From assembly GCA_963810555.1 (NCBI GenBank), contig CAWENX010000009.1:620001-684000 (forward strand): 64,000 nt of DNA, in the 5' to 3' direction. The DNA is from G963677325 sp963810555. Its GTDB lineage: Bacteria; Bacteroidota; Bacteroidia; Bacteroidales; Prolixibacteraceae. Position numbers and translations under genes: made by a program. The notes below the pieces were generated by a model. That model saw only the letters and a list, made by a program, of their open reading frames with translations. It was not told the DNA's origin and made no database searches. This document shows, in pieces, positions 15,508-24,383 of this stretch (position 1 is the stretch's first letter; each line of letters starts with the position of its first letter).

Positions 15508-17301
15508 TCAATTGCTGTTCATTGAAATCAGAAATTCCTCATTCGAGATCGTTTTGATGAGACGGTCTTTAACAAACTCCATAGCTTCCATAGAATTCAT
15601 TCCATTAAGGAAGTTTCTAAGAATCCATATCTTATCAAGAATATTTTTATCGAGAAGGAGGTCTTCACGCCGCGTACTGGAGGCAATGATATCGACAGAG
15701 GGGAAGATACGCCTGTTGGAAAGTTTGCGGTCAAGCTGAAGCTCCATGTTACCGGTACCTTTGAACTCTTCGAATATGACATCATCCATTTTTGATCCGG
15801 TATCTGTAAGAGCTGTAGCCAGAATTGTGAGCGATCCGCCCTCTTCAATATTCCGGGCTGCCCCAAAAAATCTCTTTGGTTTATGAAGTGCGTTTGCATC
15901 GACACCACCTGAAAGTACTTTTCCGGAAGCTGGAGCAACAGTGTTATAAGCCCTGGCAAGCCGTGTGATGGAATCGAGCAGTATCACCACATCGTGTCCG
16001 CATTCGACAAGACGTTTAGACTTCTCGAGAACCATGTTGGCGACTCTTACATGGCGGTCAGCAGGTTCATCAAATGTAGAAGCAATGACTTCTGCATTTA
16101 CGCTCCGTGCCATATCTGTAACTTCTTCGGGACGCTCATCAATCAAAAGTACGATCATGTATACTTCAGGATGATTGGCTGCTATTGCATTGGCAATGTC
16201 TTTTAAAAGAACGGTTTTACCCGTTTTCGGCTGTGCAACTATTAATCCTCTCTGTCCCTTACCAATCGGGGCGAATAAATCAACCACCCGGGTTGAAACA
16301 TTACTCGATTTTGCCGTAATATTGAATTTCTCATCCGGGAACAAAGGAGTTAAATGGTCAAAGGGAACACGGTCACGAATATATTCCGGGCTGCGGCCGT
16401 TAATCTCCATGACTTTTACCAAAGGAAAATATTTTTCACCTTCTTTTGGCGGACGAATAATTCCATTGACTGTGTCACCTGTCTTTAATCCGAAAAGTTT
16501 AATCTGGGATTGGGAAACATAAATATCGTCGGGAGAGGTCAAATAATTATAGTCAGAAGAACGCAGAAATCCATAACCCTCATTCATTATCTCAAGAACG
16601 CCGGAGGCGTTGATAACTCCCTCAAAATCATAGTTTCTTTCGGATTCCCGTGATTTTTGTTGCGGAGATTGTTGTTTTTGCTGAGCAGGCACAGAAGAAG
16701 AGATGTTACTGGCTCCACTATTTCTTTTAGGAAAATTCTGATGAAATTTCTGACGCGACTTTGGATTAACTTCAGTTCCGAATTTTTCCTCAGTCTTTTC
16801 TTCCTGAAGAGGCAAAGCGTCCGGATCAATTTCCTTTTTTCTTTCTTCTTCTTCCGATTCGCCGGCATTTTTTGAAGAAGAACTGATCAAAGTCGATTCT
16901 GTCCTAAAAATCCTGGGCCTGCGCTCTCTTGAATCATTCTGTTCAATCTTGCTATTTGCAGCCTTTCGGGGAAATGGTCTGATTAATGGTTGCCTTTCAA
17001 CTTTAGTGTCAGATTTTGGCGTCTCAACTTTTTCAGGATTGGAAACTTTATCAGGTGCCATTTCTTCTTTTAAAGGAACATTTTCCTTAAGTGATAACTC
17101 TTGTTTCTCATGATAAACGGTTCTTGCCGACACCTTTTTTTCGGCTTTTTTTGGCTCGGACGCTATAACAGCCTGTTTGTCAAGAATTTTATAAATAAGG
17201 TCCTGCTTTTTAAATGACTCTACCCGTTTAATATTTAACTCTTTGCCTATTTCGCGCAATTCAGGCAATAATTTCTTGCTAAGTTCAAGAATGTCATACA
17301 T
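15508..17301 (-). CDS. rho: Transcription termination factor Rho
   Basis: A 597-residue Rho. It has the N-terminal Rho_N helix bundle (about 1-45, MYDILELSKKLLPELREIGKEL), then a long charged low-complexity insertion (about 50-220) usual in Bacteroidota. The RNA-binding cold-shock domain follows (about 225-300; GVLEIMNEGYGFLRSSDYNY), then the RecA-like motor with Walker A AQPKTGKT (about 360), Walker B VVILLDSITRLARAYN, and the Q- and R-loop regions (GSLTILATAL; RRIFPSVDIIASSTRRED). It is a hexameric RNA-dependent ATPase that ends transcription. Single gene with its own promoter and terminator. Confidence 0.97.
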   Translation of the reverse strand: MYDILELSKKLLPELREIGKELNIKRVESFKKQDLIYKILDKQAVIASEPKKAEKKVSARTVYHEKQELSLKENVPLKEEMAPDKVSNPEKVETPKSDTKVERQPLIRPFPRKAANSKIEQNDSRERRPRIFRTESTLISSSSKNAGESEEEERKKEIDPDALPLQEEKTEEKFGTEVNPKSRQKFHQNFPKRNSGASNISSSVPAQQKQQSPQQKSRESERNYDFEGVINASGVLEIMNEGYGFLRSSDYNYLTSPDDIYVSQSQIKLFGLKTGDTVNGIIRPPKEGEKYFPLVKVMEINGRSPEYIRDRVPFDHLTPLFPDEKFNITAKSSNVSTRVVDLFAPIGKGQRGLIVAQPKTGKTVLLKDIANAIAANHPEVYMIVLLIDERPEEVTDMARSVNAEVIASTFDEPADRHVRVANMVLEKSKRLVECGHDVVILLDSITRLARAYNTVAPASGKVLSGGVDANALHKPKRFFGAARNIEEGGSLTILATALTDTGSKMDDVIFEEFKGTGNMELQLDRKLSNRRIFPSVDIIASSTRREDLLLDKNILDKIWILRNFLNGMNSMEAMEFVKDRLIKTISNEEFLISMNSN

Positions 17302-17444
17302 TTTTAACGATTTTTTTTATTCATCAAAGCTTTTATGCAACCCAAGCCGGAAGCAAAAAAGCAATTCTTAAATTATTTTCAAAAATTGGAAGTATATCGG
17401 GATTCAATGAAGATTACGTGAAAGATTGAAATCGAAATCCAACA

Positions 17445-17475
17445 CAAAGATATATATTAGAATTTAATTCACAAA
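17445..17475 (-). promoter_or_regulatory. Promoter of rho
   Basis: On the minus strand TTTG (complement of 17472-17475), 19 bases, then TATCTTTG (complement of 17445-17452), an exact consensus match. The predicted start is near 17438. Confidence 0.65.
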
Positions 17476-17785
17476 TTTTTTAATTCTTTTTTAACAATGC
17501 ATTCTTTAGGAGTTCAAACTTTATTCCGCCTTTTAAACAATATTTACATGACAAATGTTCAGAAATTCCTGCTCTTATTTCAAATCAAATTTAGATCTAA
17601 AAAATCAACCGAGTCTGTTAATTATATAGATTAATTATTATATTAATTAAAGCATTGCCGCAACCTGTTCTTTTTATTTGGAACATTATCTCAAAATCCC
17701 GCAGCCCTTTAGATCATGCAAAATCTTGATCCTGATTATTCTGCTTTAATTGACGTCCTGATTTTTTCTTTTTATAATAATTTTT

Positions 17786-17816
17786 TTTGTAAATTCAGAT
17801 ATATTGATTAAATTGT
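17786..17816 (+). promoter_or_regulatory. Weak candidate promoter of the primary sigma factor gene
   Basis: TTTG at 17786-17789, 19 bases, then TAAATTGT at 17809-17816, which matches six of eight consensus positions. The leader would be about 55 nt. Confidence 0.35.
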
Positions 17817-17878
17817 AAAGTAAGAAAAAGATATTTACCCGGATTTGTTACTAAATATACTAATCAACTATCGCTTTC

Positions 17879-18748
17879 ATGAGGCAATTAAAGATTACAA
17901 AACAAGTAACCAACAGGGAAACACCTTCGCTTGATAAATATCTTCGGGAGATAGGGAAAGTAAGACTGATAACACCTGAAGAGGAGGTAAAGCTGGTTCA
18001 TAGAATCCGCAATGGCGACAGGAAAGCGCTTGAGACTCTCATTAATGCAAATCTGAGGTTTGTTGTTTCTGTGGCCAAACAGTATCAAAATCAGGGTCTG
18101 ACTCTTCCGGACCTGATTAATGAGGGCAATCTTGGATTGATTAAAGCGGCCGAACGTTTCGATGAGACAAGGGGATTTAAATTTATATCTTATGCTGTTT
18201 GGTGGATCAGGCAATCGATTTTACAATCATTAGCAGAACAATCCCGCATTGTAAGATTACCATTAAATAAGATCGGTTCTATCAACAAAATCAACAAAGC
18301 GTTCACCAAAATGGAACAGGAATTTCAACGTGAACCTATGCCCGAAGAGATTGCTGAGGTTCTCAATCTTCAAATCTCGCTTGTAGACGAATCATTAAAT
18401 TCATCCGGTTATCATATATCAATGGACGCACCCTTAAAAGATGACGATAAAAATGAGAATAATCTCTATGATGTATTTATTTCCAATGAAACCCCGACAC
18501 CTGATAATAAACTAATTGACAGTTCACTGAAAGTTGAGATTGAAAGAACATTATCAACATTGAATAATCGCGAAGCTGAGATTCTAAGATACTATTTTGG
18601 ATTGAACGGAATGACCGCTCACACCCTTGAAGAGATCGGTAAAGAATTGGACCTTACGCGCGAAAGAGTGCGACAGGTTAAAGAGAAGGCCCTCAAAAAG
18701 CTCCAGAATATTCATCAGAATAAATTGTTAAAATCATATCTCGCGTAA
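17879..18748 (+). CDS. rpoD: Primary RNA polymerase sigma factor (sigma-70/SigA, Bacteroidota type)
   Basis: A 289-residue sigma factor without the long region 1.1, as usual for the vegetative sigma of Bacteroidota. Region 1.2 is PSLDKYLREIGKVRLITPEEE (about 17-37 in part). Region 2 includes LRFVVSVAKQYQNQGLTLPD and the -10 recognition helix FKFISYAVWWIRQSI. Region 3 spans about 135-190, and region 4 ends in TLEEIGKELDLTRERVRQVK. It directs polymerase to TTTG/TAnnTTTG promoters such as those noted in this window. It is divergent from rho. Confidence 0.96.
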   Translation: MRQLKITKQVTNRETPSLDKYLREIGKVRLITPEEEVKLVHRIRNGDRKALETLINANLRFVVSVAKQYQNQGLTLPDLINEGNLGLIKAAERFDETRGFKFISYAVWWIRQSILQSLAEQSRIVRLPLNKIGSINKINKAFTKMEQEFQREPMPEEIAEVLNLQISLVDESLNSSGYHISMDAPLKDDDKNENNLYDVFISNETPTPDNKLIDSSLKVEIERTLSTLNNREAEILRYYFGLNGMTAHTLEEIGKELDLTRERVRQVKEKALKKLQNIHQNKLLKSYLA

Positions 18749-18883
18749 TACAATATTCAATTGGCATTGGTCAATGTACAATGCTCAATTCTTTGAACAT
18801 TTTTGATTAAATTTGTCGGTTAATTGAATCCCGAAATGTAGCAAAACATTGCACATTGAAAATTGAACATTGAAATTAGAGTT

Positions 18884-19534
18884 GTGAACAGATTGATAGC
18901 CCCCTCCCTGTTATCGGCAAATTTCAATTGCCTGGAAAAAGAGATTGAGATGCTTAACCGAAGTGAAGCTGACTGGATTCATCTTGATGTAATGGATGGA
19001 GTCTTTGTTCCGAACATTTCTTTCGGAATTCCTGTCATTAACCACGTAAAAAAGATCGCTAAAAAACCTCTTGATGTTCATCTTATGATCATCGATCCGG
19101 ACAGGTATATTGAATCTTTCAGGGAAGCAGGGGCCGATAGCCTGACAGTTCATTACGAGGCATGTACACATTTACACAGAACAGTTCATGCCATCCGTGA
19201 TCACGGCATGAAAGCAAGCGTCTGCCTTAATCCGCATACACCGGTTCTATTGCTCGAAGATATTATTCGTGATACCGATATGATATTGTTAATGTCCGTC
19301 AATCCAGGTTTCGGAGGTCAGAAGTTTATCGTAAATACTTATGAAAAGGTAGTAAGGCTCCGTCAAATGATTGAAAGAAAAAAGGCGGACACGCTCATTG
19401 AAGTAGACGGAGGGATCAATTTCGAGACAGGGAAAGGTCTTTTTGAAGCCGGCGCTGATGTCCTCGTTGCCGGAAGTTTTATCTTTGGTTCTGATGATCC
19501 TGAAATGACAATAAAAAAACTTAAAACCGTCTAA
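18884..19534 (+). CDS. rpe: Ribulose-phosphate 3-epimerase
   Basis: A TIM-barrel enzyme interconverting ribulose-5-phosphate and xylulose-5-phosphate. Seen: IAPSLLSANF at the start, HLDVMDGVFVPNISFG (metal-binding His/Asp), HLMI (second metal His), MSVNPGFGGQKF (phosphate loop) and EVDGGI. The GTG at 18884 gives 216 residues, the usual length; a TTG at 18863 would add seven unusual residues. The leader holds repeated CAATGTTCAAT-like words and one TAnnTTTG match at 18808-18815 without a good upstream box. Confidence 0.95.
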   Translation: MNRLIAPSLLSANFNCLEKEIEMLNRSEADWIHLDVMDGVFVPNISFGIPVINHVKKIAKKPLDVHLMIIDPDRYIESFREAGADSLTVHYEACTHLHRTVHAIRDHGMKASVCLNPHTPVLLLEDIIRDTDMILLMSVNPGFGGQKFIVNTYEKVVRLRQMIERKKADTLIEVDGGINFETGKGLFEAGADVLVAGSFIFGSDDPEMTIKKLKTV

Positions 19535-19552
19535 TCTTATCCTGAACCAATT

Positions 19553-19816
19553 TTATTGCGCCTCAACCTGAAGTGATACAAGTTTCACATCGATTCCGCT
19601 GATAAGTTTAAGTTTACGCATCAGTTCTTCGTGTTTGGAAGTCTCTCCCACCAGTTCCAGGAAAATCAATCCCTGGTCCGAACAATTTTCAAGTACACCG
19701 TCATGAATTCCCAACCGGGTTTTAATATAACAGCCCCAGCCGGTTAATACCTTCTGAACTTTATCAACAGATTCTTTACGATTGCTGATTAAAATGAGCA
19801 AAATTGATTTTTCCAT
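19553..19816 (-). CDS. TM1266-like ACT-fold small protein
   Basis: An 87-residue protein resembling the TM1266 family of small ferredoxin-fold/ACT-like proteins, sometimes annotated as iron-only hydrogenase system regulators. It shares the pattern of strand ILLILISNRKESVDKVQKVL, then RLGIHDG, LIFLELVGE and GIDVKLVSL. The family often lies by [FeFe]-hydrogenase maturation genes, but none are nearby. Its role here is unknown. It converges on rpe with 18 bases between stops. Confidence 0.7.
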   Translation of the reverse strand: MEKSILLILISNRKESVDKVQKVLTGWGCYIKTRLGIHDGVLENCSDQGLIFLELVGETSKHEELMRKLKLISGIDVKLVSLQVEAQ

Positions 19817-19878
19817 GATTTAATGAGTTTTGTTTTCAGAAATTTACGAAATAAAGCCGGATAAAAAAAGGGAAACTA

Positions 19879-19911
19879 TTTCTCCAATCAGACAAAAATT
19901 TGTTAACTTTG
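19879..19911 (+). promoter_or_regulatory. Promoter of ssrA
   Basis: TTTC at 19879-19882 (one mismatch to TTTG), 21 bases, then an exact TAACTTTG at 19904-19911. Transcription would start near 19918, just before the mature tmRNA 5' end. Confidence 0.6.
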
Positions 19912-19928
19912 TATCCCCCTTTGATTAT

Positions 19929-20321
19929 GGGGCTGACCGGTTTTGACAGCGGGCAGAAGAGGTATGTAAGCATGCCGGGCATTGGGAAGTTGGCCCGTAA
20001 ATCCTAATTCTCAACAAGTAATTGGCGAAAATAATTTTGCTCTTGCCGCTTAATCGAAGTTTAGTAGATTAGCTTATCCGACATTAGATGTTGGAGCGAG
20101 ACATCTCCCGGGTGCTGTTGTCCCGAAGCGGCCCGAAACGGAGGTGCAGTAATATCGGGAATAATCGGCTGGAGGCTCCGCACGGCCGGTGAAATAAAAG
20201 GAGATAAGATGGCAATCGGCAGCCTTGAGCCAGTTGTCGTTCGAAAATCAAAGAAGGGATAAGCATGTAGAAAGCGTATGGCTTCCTCGTTTGGACGCGG
20301 GTTCGACTCCCGCCAGCTCCA
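19929..20321 (+). ncRNA. ssrA: Transfer-messenger RNA (tmRNA)
   Basis: The 5' GGGGCTGA and 3' CAGCTCC pair as the tRNA-like acceptor, and GGGTTCGACTCCC forms the T arm near the 3' end. The tag frame at 20024-20053 encodes GENNFALAA and stops with TAA, the Bacteroidota-type degradation tag. It rescues stalled ribosomes with SmpB. CCA is not fully encoded. The 3' end of ssrA is a classical integration site for mobile elements, and accessory genes follow directly. Confidence 0.96.
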
Positions 20322-20343
20322 CAAGCAGCTTTATTAAAGTATT

Positions 20344-20374
20344 AAAAACGAGCATCTTTGAGGTACTCGTTTTT
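20344..20374 (+). terminator. Intrinsic terminator of ssrA
   Basis: AAAAACGAG (20344-20352) pairs with CTCGTTTTT (20366-20374) around an imperfectly paired loop. The T-run is part of the stem and is followed by GATTTTTAT. It starts 22 bases after the mature tmRNA end. Confidence 0.75.
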
Positions 20375-20555
20375 GATTTTTATCTACCCGTGTTACCCTG
20401 CTGGTGCACTATTGCATCGCGTGTCTTCTTCTCCCGCACGTATTTCTACTCCATTTGCCTTCGCTCCCTCAATTCTTCGGCCTGTTATCCATCCTATAAA
20501 ACTTTCCAATTACTCCGCTCCCCTTTATTTTTAATCGGTTGGCATAAAGCCGTGA
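20375..20555. other. Non-coding junction between ssrA and the accessory element
   Basis: A pyrimidine-rich stretch with no gene I can support. I did not find a copy of the ssrA 3' end within the next several kilobases, so the element boundary is not proven. Confidence 0.4.
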
Positions 20556-20846
20556 ATTTCCAATTCCTTTGTTATCGCCGAAATTGTACAGCTAATCAAT
20601 GAAAACCGCGAGGTTTACCGGATAAGCTGGAAATCTTACGACACGAAACATTCACCGAAAAACCCAATCATCCACTACAGAAAATGGAAATTTGATGACC
20701 ATCTGCTGGTAAAATACCATTTCCAGAGGGAGACGTACCATGCATTTCTAAAGCCTGAGCTGTGGAGAAGCCATAAGAAAATCGGTTCTGCATTAATACG
20801 ACTGATCAACAAAAACCTAAAATCACAGAGAAATGGAAGAAGATAG
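20556..20846 (+). pseudogene. 3' fragment of an unknown gene lacking its start
   Basis: The frame is open from a stop at 20553-20555 to TAG at 20844-20846 and encodes 96 residues with ordinary composition (for example KYHFQRETYHAFLKPELWRS). It has no ATG, GTG or TTG in its first half. The end overlaps the start of the next gene at 20833, as in an operon. I infer a gene whose 5' end was lost at the ssrA junction. The protein is not recognised. Confidence 0.55.
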
Positions 20847-21498
20847 GAAGATGTCGTTTTTTTCGGGGCCGATAACCAACAAGTACCCTAACAGTGAAAC
20901 GACTTTAGCGGTGTTGAAGGAACTGATACGTTCCGGGAAACTAAAATATGTTACAGACTGTGTTCATAACGGTACTATGGACAAAAAAGAGCTGATGTAT
21001 TTTACGCCGGCCTGTACCTGCAGCAGCAGAGCGGACGATAAAGTAACAGGCTATTCAGGAATACCGGGTTTAGATTTTGATGACGTGTTAAAAAAGTATG
21101 GCATTGATCCTGAGACTGTGAAGCGACTGCTTGCTGAGGATAAAGTGTTGAATTTTAATCTGATCTACGTGTCGCCTTCGGGAAAAGGAGTAAAAGCTTT
21201 TTTTACCATCGATGGGGGAAGAATAGAGGAATATGAGTTAACCTATTCTGCTGCGGAAAAACACCTCTTAGAGACTTACGGACTGAAGGCCGATCCTTCG
21301 TGCCGTAACGTTTCGAGGGCCTGTTTTCTGTGTCATGATCCGGAACCGTACTGGAACCCGGATGGGTTTGTGGAACGGGAGACATTATTGAATATGCTGA
21401 TGAAGGAAGAGGTTCACGCAGAGAGCGCTGAGAAAAAAGAAAAGGGCGCGAAGAGTTATAACCAAATGCAACTAAAAGATGGAGAATTTATTTATTAA
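20833..21498 (+). CDS. VirE N-terminal-like (BT4734-type) replication protein
   Basis: A 221-residue protein starting MEEDRKMSFFSGPITNKYPN, the opening typical of VirE_N/BT4734-like domains found in Bacteroidota mobile elements. It has the core GIPGLDFDDV and LIYVSPSGKGVKAFF, the latter recalling primase-polymerase active regions. I infer a role in replication initiation or priming of the element. The 3' end overlaps the following ATPase gene by 20 bases, so they are co-translated. An upstream broken frame overlaps its start. Confidence 0.78.
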   Translation: MEEDRKMSFFSGPITNKYPNSETTLAVLKELIRSGKLKYVTDCVHNGTMDKKELMYFTPACTCSSRADDKVTGYSGIPGLDFDDVLKKYGIDPETVKRLLAEDKVLNFNLIYVSPSGKGVKAFFTIDGGRIEEYELTYSAAEKHLLETYGLKADPSCRNVSRACFLCHDPEPYWNPDGFVERETLLNMLMKEEVHAESAEKKEKGAKSYNQMQLKDGEFIY

Positions 21499-22564
21499 TG
21501 ATCCGGTGGCGATGATGCCCTGGAAGAATGAGCCGCCTGTGATTATGGCGGAGGAGCAGGATGCAGGCGGGGAATCGCTGAAAGAGGGTGATGAGACTGT
21601 TAATGCCCTTCCCGAGAGGCTTGCTTTGAGGATGATCAGTATGACGGAAAATTATCCCGAAATAGATTTCCTGCTTGAGAAGGAGGGTGTGGGATGTGTT
21701 TCAGCGGGCGATATCGTGGTGCTGAAAGGCAAGGCAAAGGCGGGAAAGACCACGGCGATGGTGTGCCTTATTACGGCTTTGCTGAAAGGAGAATATCTCG
21801 GATTCAGGGCTGTGAGACATGGAGCAAAAGTGCTGTTTGTGGATACGGAGCAAAACCCCATTAACACATCGATCCTTGCAAAGAAGGTTCACGCGCTGTG
21901 CGGTTTTGAGCCGGACAGGGACCATCCGCGGTTCAGGGTATTTAATTTCAGGGGCGACACGGCACAGCAGCGCAGCCGCCTGCTCGATGAAGCGGTTAAA
22001 TTGTTTACGCCAGACCTGCTGGTGATCGACGGTGCAAAAGACCTGATCGACGGATCGGATATAAACGACCCGAAAGCGAGCGGGAAGGTGATACAGTCGC
22101 TAATGTCGCTTACGAAAATTTACAACCTGGCGATCCTGACGACGCTTCACGAGAATAAGTCGGACGCGAACCTGAGGGGACACGTGGGAACGGAGCTTCT
22201 GAACAAGTGTTCGGAGTGCTGGCAGGTGAGGAAAAACGAGGAAACCTTTGAGACGGAGCAGACCGAATGCCGCAATGAACCGGCGGGGGGATTCAGTTTC
22301 CGGTTTAACGGGGAGAAACTGCCTGTTGAGACAGAACATGTGAAAAGGCTGTCGCCTTCGGAGATGGTGGATCAGCGGATAAAAGAGAACTTCATGCTCT
22401 GCCTCCCGCAAGGCACAACACTGAGGTATTCAGAACTTAAAAAGAAGTACACTGATACCGCATCGTGCTCTTCAACTTCAGCAGATAATCATATCTCAAA
22501 GGCACTCAGGCAAGGATGGCTGAAAAAGTATAAGGAGTATTATTCGTACAACTGCCCCACGTGA
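21479..22564 (+). CDS. RepA-like RecA-fold ATPase (AAA_25 type)
   Basis: A 361-residue ATPase with Walker A LKGKAKAGKTTAM (about residue 83) and Walker B LLVIDGAKDLIDGSD (about 180). The sensor region is LAILTTLHENKSD, followed by LRGHVGTELLNKCSE. This is the pattern of RepA/AAA_25 hexameric helicases of plasmids and integrative elements. The last 70 residues look like a helix-turn-helix domain (TTLRYSELKKKYTD... ISKALRQGWLKKY). With the VirE_N-like protein it forms a replication module. It is followed by a very G/C-rich hairpin. Confidence 0.8.
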   Translation: MENLFINDPVAMMPWKNEPPVIMAEEQDAGGESLKEGDETVNALPERLALRMISMTENYPEIDFLLEKEGVGCVSAGDIVVLKGKAKAGKTTAMVCLITALLKGEYLGFRAVRHGAKVLFVDTEQNPINTSILAKKVHALCGFEPDRDHPRFRVFNFRGDTAQQRSRLLDEAVKLFTPDLLVIDGAKDLIDGSDINDPKASGKVIQSLMSLTKIYNLAILTTLHENKSDANLRGHVGTELLNKCSECWQVRKNEETFETEQTECRNEPAGGFSFRFNGEKLPVETEHVKRLSPSEMVDQRIKENFMLCLPQGTTLRYSELKKKYTDTASCSSTSADNHISKALRQGWLKKYKEYYSYNCPT

Positions 22565-22568
22565 GAGT

Positions 22569-22625
22569 TACCCCAACCCCAACACCCCACCCCCTATATA
22601 TAGGGGGGTGGGGTTGGTTGGGGTA
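22569..22625. repeat. Strong C-run/G-run hairpin with G-quadruplex potential
   Basis: Directly after the RepA-like gene, runs of C4-C5 up to 22594 can pair with runs of G4-G6 (22602-22624) around TATATA. The G-runs GGGGGGTGGGG, GGGG and a further GGGG downstream could alternatively form a G-quadruplex on the plus strand. No U-run follows. Confidence 0.65.
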
Positions 22626-22765
22626 AGAAGTTTGGGGTAACCTGAGGCTGCAGGGGTAAAAGAAAATAAGATTGATATCAACAGATCAGATGTGAGAGAT
22701 GAGTGATGGGAGATGGGATTTGAGAAATGAAAGATGAGATTTGATAGATGAGATATGAGATTTGA

Positions 22766-22782
22766 GACGCACGCCGTGCGTC
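22766..22782. repeat. AGACG-type palindrome
   Basis: GACGCAC (22766-22772) pairs with GTGCGTC (22776-22782) around three bases. It belongs to the dispersed family also seen at 23199-23217, 25164-25187, 25451-25470, 52434-52453 and about 53879-53900. Confidence 0.7.
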
Positions 22783-22807
22783 ACTACAACAGGTTAATAT
22801 TATTACA

Positions 22808-23101
22808 ATGGAAACAGAGATATTCGATATAATAAAGGCAGTTAACAAATTAACGGACAAAGTGATAGAGAACACCGGGAAGATCAATTCGCTTCTGGCG
22901 GCGTGGACACAGGTACCCGCGAAGGAATTAAATAACCAGTATGTGAACGAGGATACGGCATGTGTGATCCTTCACCGAAGCGCCAATACCTTGTTGAATC
23001 TGCGAAAGTCGGGCGACCTGCCTTATTTGAAGGTTGGGAAGAAGGTGCTGTATAAGGTTGAGGATTTGAAGGAGTATCTGGAGGGGAAGTACAGGGAATA
23101 G
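22808..23101 (+). CDS. Helix-turn-helix (HTH_17, excisionase/MerR-like) protein
   Basis: A 97-residue protein. The N-terminal 35 residues form a helix (METEIFDIIKAVNKLTDKVI). The C-terminal half is an HTH_17 domain: YVNEDTACVILHRSANTLLN (DNA-recognition helix) then LPYLKVGKKVLYKVEDLKEY (wing). Such proteins are common in Bacteroides integrative elements as excision factors or regulators. It lies between the replication module and the DUF6266 gene and may control either. Confidence 0.82.
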   Translation: METEIFDIIKAVNKLTDKVIENTGKINSLLAAWTQVPAKELNNQYVNEDTACVILHRSANTLLNLRKSGDLPYLKVGKKVLYKVEDLKEYLEGKYRE

Positions 23102-23589
23102 ATCTGAATTAGGATTAAAGGATGGAAGGATAGTTATGAATTATAAGTGAAAGAAGGATAAAGGTCAAAGGTTGAAGGAAGAAGGGGCGGGATAAATAAG
23201 ACGCACACTGTGCGTCTCTACAGGGTGGTAAAGGGGTATTTTCTTTGCGGATTTTGCGGGTTTTTTATTGCGGGCTTTGCGAGAAAATTTATTCCACAAT
23301 ACGGCACAATACCCCACATATAATGCTGATTAAGAATAAAATAAGCCTTATTTTTTGTATCTTTATTATCATCCGCGTAGGGGAGATTTCAGGTCAAAAT
23401 CAGGACTAACCCGGGATTAGAGTTGATATAGAGTTGAATTAGACCTAAAGCGGAGGAAAATCAATTGACAATTGATAATTGACAATTGACAATTATGATG
23501 TGCTAATGTGCTACCCCCGGCCCCTAAAGGAGAGGAGGTGCTAATGCACAAAGATGAAATTATTAACTAACCTTTTAAATCTAAAAAAG
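23102..23589. other. Repeat-rich leader before the DUF6266 gene
   Basis: No gene is visible. It includes the palindrome at 23199-23217 and a tandem AATTGACAATTGATAATTGA-type tract at 23463-23495. It also holds a near-direct repeat of GTGCTAATG (23502-23510 and 23539-23547). No consensus promoter was found. Confidence 0.55.
23199..23217. repeat. AGACG-type palindrome
   Basis: AGACGCACA (23199-23207) and TGTGCGTCT (23209-23217) form a perfect 9-bp inverted repeat around one base, in non-coding DNA. Confidence 0.75.
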
Positions 23590-24228
23590 ATGGCAAAATT
23601 AAAAGAAAGTGTGATCGGGGTGTTGATCGGACAGATCGGTCAGGTGGTCGGGAGCACGTGGAAAGGGATATCGGTGCTGAGGGTGTTACCGGCAAGCGTG
23701 GCGAATCCTCAGACTGATAAACAAATGACCCAAAGGCAGAAGTGGGCAGTGACGATGAAGTTTTTACAGCCGATGAGCGAGTTTCTGCAGATCGGCTTTA
23801 AGTCTTATGCAATTGAAATGACCGGTATCAATGCTGCAATGAGCTGGAACATCAAAAACGCTTTGACCGGCACCTACCCAAACATCGCTGTGGATTATCC
23901 CAATGCCCTTGTGGCAAGGGGTAACCTCGCAGGATCGCTGAATGCAGTGGCAAGCTCCACCGTTGCAGGAACAGTCAAATATGATTGGGACGACAACACG
24001 GGAGAGATCGGGGCAAGTGCGACCGACAAAACCCTGCTTGTGGTTTACAACCCGGTGCAAAACCAGGCTGTAACGAATGATCAGTTGGCCGAACGTGCCG
24101 ACGGAACTCAAACGGTTACCGTTCCTTCTTCGTTTTCCGGTGATTTGGTTCAGTGCTATATGGCATTCATCAGTGAAACAGGTGAAGTTTCCAACAGCTC
24201 CTTTGCAGGTGCCGTCACAGTTGCGTAA
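23590..24228 (+). CDS. DUF6266 family protein
   Basis: A 212-residue protein from the ATG at 23590; an earlier ATG at 23554 would add residues not typical of the family. The N-terminus, MAKLKESVIGVLIGQIGQVV then GSTWKGISVLRVLP, is the DUF6266 hallmark of glycine-spaced repeats and a WKG motif. The C-terminal 80 residues look beta-rich, like an Ig-like domain (TLLVVYNPVQNQ; QTVTVPSSFSG). No signal peptide. Function unknown. Its place beside replication and lysis-like genes suggests a structural or particle-related protein, which is an inference only. Confidence 0.85.
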   Translation: MAKLKESVIGVLIGQIGQVVGSTWKGISVLRVLPASVANPQTDKQMTQRQKWAVTMKFLQPMSEFLQIGFKSYAIEMTGINAAMSWNIKNALTGTYPNIAVDYPNALVARGNLAGSLNAVASSTVAGTVKYDWDDNTGEIGASATDKTLLVVYNPVQNQAVTNDQLAERADGTQTVTVPSSFSGDLVQCYMAFISETGEVSNSSFAGAVTVA

Positions 24229-24383
24229 ACATCAGTATGCAGTTGCAGTGGCAGTTGACAAGAGAATATTAAATCTTTTAAATACACAAAATATTCCTGT
24301 TTTTGACTGCTGCTGCCGCTGTAATCAAAACTCCCCTGCGGCTTTTTAATTACTCAATTTTCAATTATCAATTATCAATTGTT

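Larger units (their letters stand above)
17302..17878. other. AT-rich divergent control region of rho and the sigma factor
   Basis: 577 bases without a gene. It carries the rho promoter at 17445-17475, which implies a rho leader of about 137 nt, and a weaker candidate for the sigma-factor gene at 17786-17816. The long rho leader could serve autoregulation, known for rho in other bacteria but not shown here. Confidence 0.6.

Noticed and set aside
20225..20602. Plus-strand frame starting inside the tmRNA
   Set aside because: It overlaps the functional 3' half of ssrA and the terminator; no protein-like composition.
24303..24383. Upstream extension of the lipoprotein gene
   Set aside because: The added residues come from a tandem AATTATCAATT tract and would hide a normal signal peptide start at 24384.
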